Positions 13,764 through 18,457 of a stretch of DNA of 18,457 nucleotides are shown one piece after another. The stretch's first letter is position 1; every line of letters begins with the position of its first letter. Location: assembly GCA_029260985.1 (NCBI GenBank), contig JAJDCE010000033.1:1-18457 (forward strand). Direction: 5' to 3'. The notes beneath the pieces are model-generated. The model ran no database searches. It saw nothing but the letters and a program-made list of their open reading frames with translations, and had not been told where the DNA came from. This DNA comes from Patescibacteria group bacterium (lineage in GTDB: Bacteria > Patescibacteriota > Gracilibacteria > UM-FILTER-43-11). Made by a program: the position numbers and the translations under genes.

Positions 13764-15308
13764 ATGAGTATTCTAAATCGATTTAAATACGCCAGGGATT
13801 CCTACTTAATTACCATTCTAATTGTGGTGATTGTGTTGATGGTTAATTTTATTGCTTCCAGGCATTTTGTAAAAATTGACCTTACACGCCATCAGCTTTA
13901 TGAGGTTTCTGATGCTAGTAAAACTATTATGCAAGATCTTGATGATATTGTGACGGTTCAGGTTATTTTTTCTGAGAAGCTTCCTCCTAATTTGTTTGCA
14001 GTTCGACAATATGTTGATGATATGCTTGATGAGCTTTCTTCTTATTCGAAAGGGAATTTGATGTTGGATTTCTTAAATCCTGAAAGTCCTGATGTTCGTA
14101 CTGAGGCGCTTCGTCTCGGGATCCCACAGATTCAGATGAATATTGTGGAGAAAGATAAGCTGGAGGTGAAGAATGGCTTTTTAGGAATTGCGGTTATTTA
14201 CGGGGATCGTCATGAAGTTCTTCCTGTTGTGCAAAATATTCTGAATGTGGAATATGATCTTGTGGCGGCGATTAAGAAAGTGACTGCTGCTGAGACTTTA
14301 ACGGTTGGATTTGTCTCTGGCCATGAAGAACCTTCTTTAGAGGATAAAGTTGAGGTCGGTCAATCTGGCGATAGCTATGCACTTTTAAAACGTGCTTTAA
14401 GTCGGAATTATTCAGTGAAATCTGTGGATTTGGCTGAGGAGGATGCTCTAAAAGAGGTTGATACATTAATTTTGGCTGGCTCTAAATCAGAATATTCAGA
14501 AGATGAAATTAAATTGATTGATACTTTTTTCATGAAAGGGGGAAGCTTGGTGGCATTGCTTGACTCAGTTCAGGTTTCCGCTGATCTTAAGGCAGCGGTT
14601 CAGGATCTTGGACTTTCTGAGCTATTTAGCCATTATGGATTTTCAATTGATAATCGGTTGGCTTTGGATGTCTCTAGCGAGCGAGCGTCTTTTAATCAGG
14701 GATATGTAAACTTTATTATTTCATATCCTTTTTGGATTAAAGGGGTGAAGCAGAATTTTGCACCAGAGAATCCTATTGTGAACCAGTTAGACTCAGTTGT
14801 CTTACCTTGGACGAGCCCTCTCTCCTTTTTTGAGAAAGACGGAATTGATGTTACACCTCTTATTCATACTACTAAGGCTGCATGGACGAATGAAGAGCCT
14901 TTCAGTTTGGACCCCAATTCTATTCAAACGGTTCCTGAAAAGGATCAGCATACACTTATTGCTTTGCTGACGGGTGATTTTGAGCCTTTCTCTGAGCTTG
15001 AAGAAGGGGATGATTTGAGCCCTGGCCGACTTCTTGTGGTGGGTAATTCTTATTTTGCTACTGATCGTTTTATTCGTCTTTTTGGTCAGAATTTAACGTT
15101 TATTATGAATGCGATTGATTATTTGACCTTGGATGAGTCTTTGATCAGCATCCGTTCCAAATCATCATTTGACTTGCCGCTGAAAGACCTGACGATACGC
15201 GAAAGGCAAGTTGTTAAATTTATCGGAATTTTGCTTGTGCCATTACTTGTCATCGGGTATGGTGTTTCAAGATTCATTCTGAAAAAAAGAAAAAAAGTTA
15301 GCCTCTAA
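13764..15308 (+). CDS. GldG-like ABC-associated membrane protein
   Basis: Third component of a GldA-GldF-GldG type system, 514 residues from the ATG at 13764. A cytoplasmic start (MSILNRFKYARDSYL) precedes one membrane helix (about 14-34). A large extracytoplasmic domain follows: KIDLTRHQLYEVSDASK (about 37-53) opens the GldG region, and TVGFVSGHEEPSLED (about 178-192) and FFMKGGSLVALLDS (about 259-272) are typical of the PF09822-type domain. A second helix close to the C-terminus (about 483-505) ends in a Lys/Arg tail, so both ends are cytoplasmic. The frame is open 11 codons further to a TTG at 13731, but those codons are repeat-element sequence. I prefer the internal ATG. The DUF4340 gene begins 9 bases after the stop. 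Confidence 0.9.
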   Translation: MSILNRFKYARDSYLITILIVVIVLMVNFIASRHFVKIDLTRHQLYEVSDASKTIMQDLDDIVTVQVIFSEKLPPNLFAVRQYVDDMLDELSSYSKGNLMLDFLNPESPDVRTEALRLGIPQIQMNIVEKDKLEVKNGFLGIAVIYGDRHEVLPVVQNILNVEYDLVAAIKKVTAAETLTVGFVSGHEEPSLEDKVEVGQSGDSYALLKRALSRNYSVKSVDLAEEDALKEVDTLILAGSKSEYSEDEIKLIDTFFMKGGSLVALLDSVQVSADLKAAVQDLGLSELFSHYGFSIDNRLALDVSSERASFNQGYVNFIISYPFWIKGVKQNFAPENPIVNQLDSVVLPWTSPLSFFEKDGIDVTPLIHTTKAAWTNEEPFSLDPNSIQTVPEKDQHTLIALLTGDFEPFSELEEGDDLSPGRLLVVGNSYFATDRFIRLFGQNLTFIMNAIDYLTLDESLISIRSKSSFDLPLKDLTIRERQVVKFIGILLVPLLVIGYGVSRFILKKRKKVSL

Positions 15309-15317
15309 AGCCCTCCC

Positions 15318-16292
15318 ATGCCTGACAAGAAAGATCGTTTCGGCCTGTTTAAAAATATGAGCACTCTTAAAAAAGTTTTGATTGCTTTTGTAGTGCTCTT
15401 AATTTTTATTATTCTTGTAGAACAACCGGGCACAGACGATTCGAAGCGTCGTAAAAGCACGAAGTTTTTTATTCCTAAACTGGTAATGGAAGAGGTGACT
15501 AAGCTTTATATTGATAATCCCGCCTTTGCCAAGCCGGTTCATCTGGAGCGAATTGAAAATAAATGGCGTATCGCAAATGGACATTCTTTTCCGGCAGATG
15601 AGCGCCTTATGCAGGATTTTCTAAAAGCCCTCTTTAGTTTACAGCAAGGGGCAATAGTGTCTAAAAATCCTGAGCGAATGTCAATTTTTTCTATCGATGA
15701 GGTGTCAGGGGTTCGGGTTCGGGTTTGGAATCATAAAGAAAATCCTATTGCTGATTTTTATGCAGGGGATTCGATCCCTAAAGGTCAGTACTTACGCCGT
15801 CAGGATAGTTATGTGGTGTATCAAACTATTCCGACTCTAAAGCCTTATTTATCTGTGGATAATGAGGGGTGGAAAGATAAAACACTTATTAGTGTGGATG
15901 AAGCTCAGATTAAGCGAGTATCTTTAAAAAACCATGAAAAAGAGATTACGATGGAAAAGCGAGAGGAGGATGTGTGGCAAGTGATTCAACCAGAAGACTA
16001 TGCAGCTGATGGATTAGCGGTTCGTACTTTGTTTGATCAGTTGGTTCATTTAAAAGCTGATGCATTTGTGAGTAGTGTTGAAGGCAGTCAGGCTGATTTT
16101 GAGAATCCTGATTACAAGATATCACTTCGTTTGATGGATGATTCCATCAAGTTGGTGTTATTTAGCATTTCAGAGGATGAAAACGAGTATTTCGCAAAAA
16201 ATGGTGAGACGAGTTTTATTTACTCTGTCTCAAAGGAATTTATAGATCAGTTGTTTGGACTTGAATTCAAGCCAGCTGACGTTGAAAGTTAG
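15318..16292 (+). CDS. DUF4340-domain membrane-anchored protein
   Basis: A 324-residue protein with one N-terminal membrane helix (about 17-38) and a long extracytoplasmic part. This is the usual last member of GldA-GldF-GldG-like operons. The body shows the repeating DUF4340 pattern: MEEVTKLYIDNP..., LERIENKWRIANG with the conserved Trp, and YAGDSIPKGQYLRRQDSYVVYQ. A second copy follows with ISVDEAQIKRVSLKN and DVWQVIQPEDYAADG. The domain has no known activity; it probably sits with the GldG-like protein on the outer side of the membrane. The stop codon overlaps the stop codon of the opposing yebC gene, leaving no room for a terminator between them. Confidence 0.88.
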   Translation: MPDKKDRFGLFKNMSTLKKVLIAFVVLLIFIILVEQPGTDDSKRRKSTKFFIPKLVMEEVTKLYIDNPAFAKPVHLERIENKWRIANGHSFPADERLMQDFLKALFSLQQGAIVSKNPERMSIFSIDEVSGVRVRVWNHKENPIADFYAGDSIPKGQYLRRQDSYVVYQTIPTLKPYLSVDNEGWKDKTLISVDEAQIKRVSLKNHEKEITMEKREEDVWQVIQPEDYAADGLAVRTLFDQLVHLKADAFVSSVEGSQADFENPDYKISLRLMDDSIKLVLFSISEDENEYFAKNGETSFIYSVSKEFIDQLFGLEFKPADVES

Positions 16293-17041
16293 CCAGAAAG
16301 ACTTTGCATGAGTTCATCGCTGATGTCGAAGTTGCTGGAAACATTCATGACGTCAGGGTCTTCTTCGAGAGTATCCATAAAATCCAGTATTTTTTTGGCT
16401 TCTTCCTGACTTTCGATGCTGACGCCGTCTTTTGCAATGAGCTGAACTTCTGCATTTTCGATGTCAGCCCCTGTCTCTTTCAGTTTATCATTTACATCGT
16501 TTAGCGAGGTGGGGTCAGTAAAGATTTCAACTAGATTGCCTTCTACTTTTATGTCTTCTGCTCCTGCATCAATGGCTGCTAACTCCAACTCTTCTGATAA
16601 ACCGCTGTTGGACTGAATCGTGATGAGTCCTTTCCGGTCAAACATCCAGGCAACACATCCTGATCCCCCTAGATTTCCCCCTTTCTTATTGAAAATGGTT
16701 TTTACATTGGTGTAGGTGCGGTTTTTATTGTCGGTTAAGCATTCAACAATAACTGCCGTTCCAGCGGGTCCATAGCCTTCGTAAACGATTTCCACAAGTT
16801 CATTCCCGTCTTTTAGTTCTCCGGTTCCACGTTTAATAGCCCGTTCAATATTTGAATTGGGCACATTCTCCTTTTTGGCATTGTCGATCGTTAATCGAAG
16901 AGCGGGATTCATGTCTACATCCCCACCCTGCTTTGCTGCAATGGTGATCAGATTGGCGTGACGGGTAAAAATCTTACCCCGTTTGGCGTCAGCTGCACCT
17001 TTTTTATGTTTTATGGAGTGCCATTTACTGTGTCCGCTCAT
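16289..17041 (-). CDS. yebC: YebC/PmpR family protein (TACO1-like)
   Basis: A 250-residue member of a nearly universal bacterial family. Older work treats it as a DNA-binding regulator; the mitochondrial homologue TACO1 and recent bacterial work point to a role in translation. The N-terminal signature MSGHSKWHSIKHKKGAADAK is exact. GKIFTRHANLI and DNAKKENVPNSNIERAIKRG follow. The central domain has YEGYGPAGTAVIVECLTDNK-type sequence (about 88-107), and the acidic third domain ends the protein. Length is normal. The ATG at 17039-17041 follows an A/T-only stretch without a Shine-Dalgarno sequence. It is downstream of rpsF-rpsR on the same strand, with a repeat element between, and may be co-transcribed with them. 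Confidence 0.97.
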   Translation of the reverse strand: MSGHSKWHSIKHKKGAADAKRGKIFTRHANLITIAAKQGGDVDMNPALRLTIDNAKKENVPNSNIERAIKRGTGELKDGNELVEIVYEGYGPAGTAVIVECLTDNKNRTYTNVKTIFNKKGGNLGGSGCVAWMFDRKGLITIQSNSGLSEELELAAIDAGAEDIKVEGNLVEIFTDPTSLNDVNDKLKETGADIENAEVQLIAKDGVSIESQEEAKKILDFMDTLEEDPDVMNVSSNFDISDELMQSLSG

Positions 17042-17053
17042 AATTTAAAAATT

Positions 17054-17112
17054 AAGTGCGAGCCTTGCCTACCGGCAGGCAGGTGCGAGTCACAAGAAAG
17101 TCATTTGAGACT
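17054..17112. repeat. Intergenic repeat element, copy 4, interrupted by a CCTGCC-type palindrome
   Basis: AAGTGCGAG (17054-17062) breaks off, then CTTGCCT-ACCGGC-AGGCAGG (17064-17083) forms a palindrome, and GTGCGAGTCACAAG resumes at 17083. A degenerate right arm ATTTGAGACT is at 17103-17112. It looks like a decayed copy of the inverted-repeat element with a second type of repeat placed inside it. It fills the gap between rpsR and yebC. Confidence 0.6.
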
Positions 17113-17362
17113 ATCCACGATACTTGTTCACAAATGGGATCAGGGCCATTTCTCTAGATCTTTTAATCGCCTTTGAAAGCATTTTTTGATGACGAAGACA
17201 CACGCCAGAGTAGTAACGGCCTTTGATCTTCCGGAATCCATCAACAAAGTACTTTAAAGTTACGATGTCTTTGTAGTCGATCTCTTTCATCTGATTGGTG
17301 CAGAAGGTACATCGCCTTTTACCGAGTTGGTGTTTTTGCTTGGTTGAAAATATTACAGCCAT
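17111..17362 (-). CDS. rpsR: Small ribosomal subunit protein bS18
   Basis: 30S protein of 83 residues that pairs with bS6 on the platform. The conserved core is obvious: IDYKDIVTLKYFVDGFRKI (28-46), then GRYYSGVCLRHQKMLSKAIK and SREMALIPFV. It has C18, C21, C55 and H58 (CTFC...CLRH), a possible zinc site of the kind found in zinc-binding S18 variants. It lies 54 bases after rpsF with only a short tandem repeat between them. No single-strand-binding protein gene sits between rpsF and rpsR here, unlike the common rpsF-ssb-rpsR order. The start at 17360-17362 has no Shine-Dalgarno sequence. Confidence 0.96.
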   Translation of the reverse strand: MAVIFSTKQKHQLGKRRCTFCTNQMKEIDYKDIVTLKYFVDGFRKIKGRYYSGVCLRHQKMLSKAIKRSREMALIPFVNKYRG

Positions 17363-17372
17363 TTCAATATTT

Positions 17373-17400
17373 AGAATTAAGAATTAAGAATTAAGAATTA
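17373..17400. repeat. Four tandem copies of a 7-base unit between rpsF and rpsR
   Basis: AGAATTA repeated four times without error (17373-17400). Similar TTAAGAATTAAGGATTAAG wording occurs before greA (2672-2692). On the transcript it is an unstructured A/U-rich segment 11 bases before the rpsR start. Confidence 0.75.
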
Positions 17401-17416
17401 AGCTAATAGCTCATTT

Positions 17417-18046
17417 CTATAATTTAAGGTCTTCGCCTTCAAGGATTTCATCTAACTTTTTATCCAGATCAGCGTCCTTTTCTTTGTCTGTTTTATCTTC
17501 CTTTGCTTCCTTTTTTTTCACCTCCCCGCCTGTATCAGTTCGGGCAGGTTCTTTTTTTGGCTCTTCCTCCTTTTTCTCCTCAATCACTTTAGCCTTTTTT
17601 TCCGGAACTGGCTGATCTTCTGGTCTTTTTGCGTAACTTGGTCTGTGGCTTGGTCTGTGACTTGGTTTTTTCTTCTCTTCAACGATGGCATCGAGGTCGT
17701 ATTTTGTGTAAGTATGTCCTTCTGGAAGGGTTAGAATCATTGATCTGATAACGTCTTTTTCAATACGCAGATGCTCTTTTAACTCAGATAAGGACTGGTT
17801 CAACATTTCAGTGTTATAAACCATGTAATATCCCTCAGAATGCTTGCCAATACGGTAAGCGAGGTTTCTCTTTCCCCAAAAATCTTCATGGGTGATTTTA
17901 CCGCCTGCTTTCTCAATCATATCGGTGATTTCCTTCAGCTTTTTCTTAACTTCAGGTTCACGAAGATCTGAACTCATAATGAGCATGAGTTCGTAGGGTT
18001 TTACAGTGCTTTCCAGCACTCGTTTGGTAACTGCTTTTTTCGCCAT
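17417..18046 (-). CDS. rpsF: Small ribosomal subunit protein bS6 with long charged C-terminal tail
   Basis: 30S platform protein. The S6 fold is residues about 15-108: VKPYELMLIMSSDLREPEV, GKITHEDFWGKRNLAYRIGK and HSEGYYMVYNTE, then LSELKEHLRIEKDVIRSMIL. Whole length is 209 residues, well above the usual 95-135, because of a low-complexity tail from about 109. The tail opens with two SHRP repeats (encoded by a 12-base direct repeat near 17638-17663). It then alternates Lys- and Glu-rich stretches and ends DLDKKLDEILEGEDLKL. Such a tail is probably disordered and may reach from the ribosome surface. The ATG at 18044-18046 has no Shine-Dalgarno sequence. It is the first gene of rpsF-rpsR-(yebC). 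Confidence 0.95.
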   Translation of the reverse strand: MAKKAVTKRVLESTVKPYELMLIMSSDLREPEVKKKLKEITDMIEKAGGKITHEDFWGKRNLAYRIGKHSEGYYMVYNTEMLNQSLSELKEHLRIEKDVIRSMILTLPEGHTYTKYDLDAIVEEKKKPSHRPSHRPSYAKRPEDQPVPEKKAKVIEEKKEEEPKKEPARTDTGGEVKKKEAKEDKTDKEKDADLDKKLDEILEGEDLKL

Positions 18047-18072
18047 GATGTAACAATTTTATGGACTAAACG

Positions 18073-18096
18073 CTATAAGTCTCATTGGACTCATAG
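18073..18096 (-). promoter_or_regulatory. Hairpin in the rpsF mRNA leader
   Basis: On the minus strand CTATGAGTC, loop CAATGA, GACTTATAG: nine pairs including one G-U. It lies 27 bases before the rpsF start, within the leader implied by the promoter at 18112-18139. bS6:bS18 autoregulation through a leader structure is known in other bacteria. The CCG element of that motif is not evident here, so the role is open. Confidence 0.4.
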
Positions 18097-18111
18097 AAAG
18101 ATTGCTTGCTT

Positions 18112-18139
18112 ATTTTAAGGAAAAACTGGATTAATGCAA
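18112..18139 (-). promoter_or_regulatory. Probable promoter of rpsF-rpsR
   Basis: On the minus strand: -35 TTGCAT (18134-18139), a 16-base spacer and -10 TAAAAT (18112-18117). Both boxes are imperfect; position ahead of the ribosomal genes and hairpin supports it. Confidence 0.4.
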
Positions 18140-18280
18140 GAGGTTTTTGGTTTTTATGCTCAATTGGGAGAATTCAGTAATATAGTTTATTAGACCTAAT
18201 TGTATTGCGGCGAAGGCCGCGACTGACTTTTTTGCTGTAATACTGCTTCTGTGTGTAATGATTTTGTTTAATTCACACTT

Positions 18281-18308
18281 CTTACTTTTTTGGTGTCAAA
18301 AAAGTAAG
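18281..18308. repeat. 12-bp perfect inverted repeat (hairpin)
   Basis: CTTACTTTTTTG, loop GTGT, CAAAAAAGTAAG. The stem carries six A/T pairs in a row, so on either strand the 3' arm or 5' arm includes a homopolymer run. A small CTTC-CGC-GAAG hairpin follows at 18324-18334. It may be a terminator for a gene beyond the right edge, or part of an interspersed element. Confidence 0.65.
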
Positions 18309-18457
18309 CAAAAAATCACCAAACTTCCGCGAAGCGTGTAATCAGCATTGTTGCCGAGCTCCATCATCTCCCACGCTCGCTGCAGTCTGGACTCGCCAAT
18401 GCCTTTAAATTTTCTTTACACATCTAAGGTCGTTAGTGCTGTTATTAGAAAGTTGTT

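Larger units (their letters stand above)
18047..18457. other. Gene-free stretch upstream of rpsF
   Basis: A 411-base stretch to the window edge with no supportable gene. It holds the rpsF leader and promoter, a GC-rich hairpin (GCGGC-GAAG-GCCGC, 18207-18220) followed seven bases later by six T on the plus strand, and a 12-bp perfect inverted repeat at 18281-18308. It also has a GC-richer segment (18324-18402) unlike the surrounding AT-rich gap. The last parts read on the minus strand as a short open stretch ending at the hairpin, but without a convincing start. Confidence 0.6.

Noticed and set aside
17373..17400. Short tandem repeat as a possible CRISPR remnant
   Set aside because: The unit is only 7 bases, contiguous, without spacers, and no cas gene is present.
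18207..18233. GCGGC-GAAG-GCCGC hairpin followed by T6 as a rho-independent terminator
   Set aside because: The T-run starts seven bases after the stem and there is no plus-strand gene upstream for it to terminate within view. Kept only as part of the gene-free stretch.
1..18457. Alternative genetic code with UGA as glycine, as in Absconditabacteria/Gracilibacteria
   Set aside because: Conserved proteins are complete with ordinary Gly codons and no in-frame TGA, and dnaG ends naturally at a TGA just before rpoD.

Overview
The window carries a compact set of bacterial genes: about 17 protein genes, one tRNA, and short gaps filled with small repeats. The genes read correctly with the standard code. 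Conserved proteins such as DnaG, RpoD, RuvB and YebC are full length with no in-frame TGA, and dnaG itself ends in TGA, so a code with UGA as glycine is unlikely. Almost no start codon has a Shine-Dalgarno sequence in front of it. The gaps hold small palindromes of the CCTGCC...GGCAGG kind, and two genes resemble nothing I recognise. Together these suggest an uncultivated, reduced-genome lineage of the Patescibacteria/CPR type, perhaps Peregrinibacteria. That placement is inference, because no 16S gene is present. No phage, transposase, CRISPR or defence gene was found.

Left block (1-6977, all minus strand, in transcription order): ruvB (Holliday-junction helicase), dnaG (primase), rpoD (primary sigma factor), greA (transcript cleavage factor), a PrsW-type membrane protease, a small coiled-coil protein, and the N-terminal part of valS (cut by the window edge). 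dnaG-rpoD is the core of the classical macromolecular-synthesis operon. ruvB has a good promoter, placed back to back with a promoter for the next block.

Middle block (6979-11474): an unrecognised 695-residue lysine-rich protein is read rightward from an extended -10 promoter. A tRNA-Arg(UCU) follows on the opposite strand. Then comes a tight rightward trio: HAD-family phosphatase, DagK/YegS-type lipid kinase and UbiA-family prenyltransferase. The UbiA protein carries motifs of the decaprenyl-phosphate phosphoribosyltransferase branch, so the trio is best read as a polyprenyl-lipid or envelope-glycan cassette.

Right-centre block (11482-16292): a small unknown gene on the minus strand has a promoter and a perfect inverted repeat at its likely mRNA 5' end. 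Divergent from it is a four-gene rightward operon: ABC ATPase (GldA-like), ABC-2 permease (GldF-like), GldG-like protein and DUF4340 protein. This is a widespread membrane complex whose substrate is unknown outside gliding Bacteroidetes.

Right block (16289-18457, minus strand): rpsF (bS6 with a roughly 100-residue charged tail), rpsR (bS18) and yebC, preceded by a 411-base gene-free stretch with a likely promoter, a leader hairpin and a long perfect inverted repeat.

The least explained signal is a family of about 65-75 bp intergenic elements. Each is built from AAGTGCGAGTCTC units and bounded in the best copies by a perfect AGTCTCAAGT/ACTTGAGACT inverted repeat. They fill the dnaG-ruvB and permease-gldG gaps almost exactly. 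Related or decayed copies lie upstream of ruvB, between yebC and rpsR, and by the promoter of the 131-residue gene, where the repeat supplies the -35 box.
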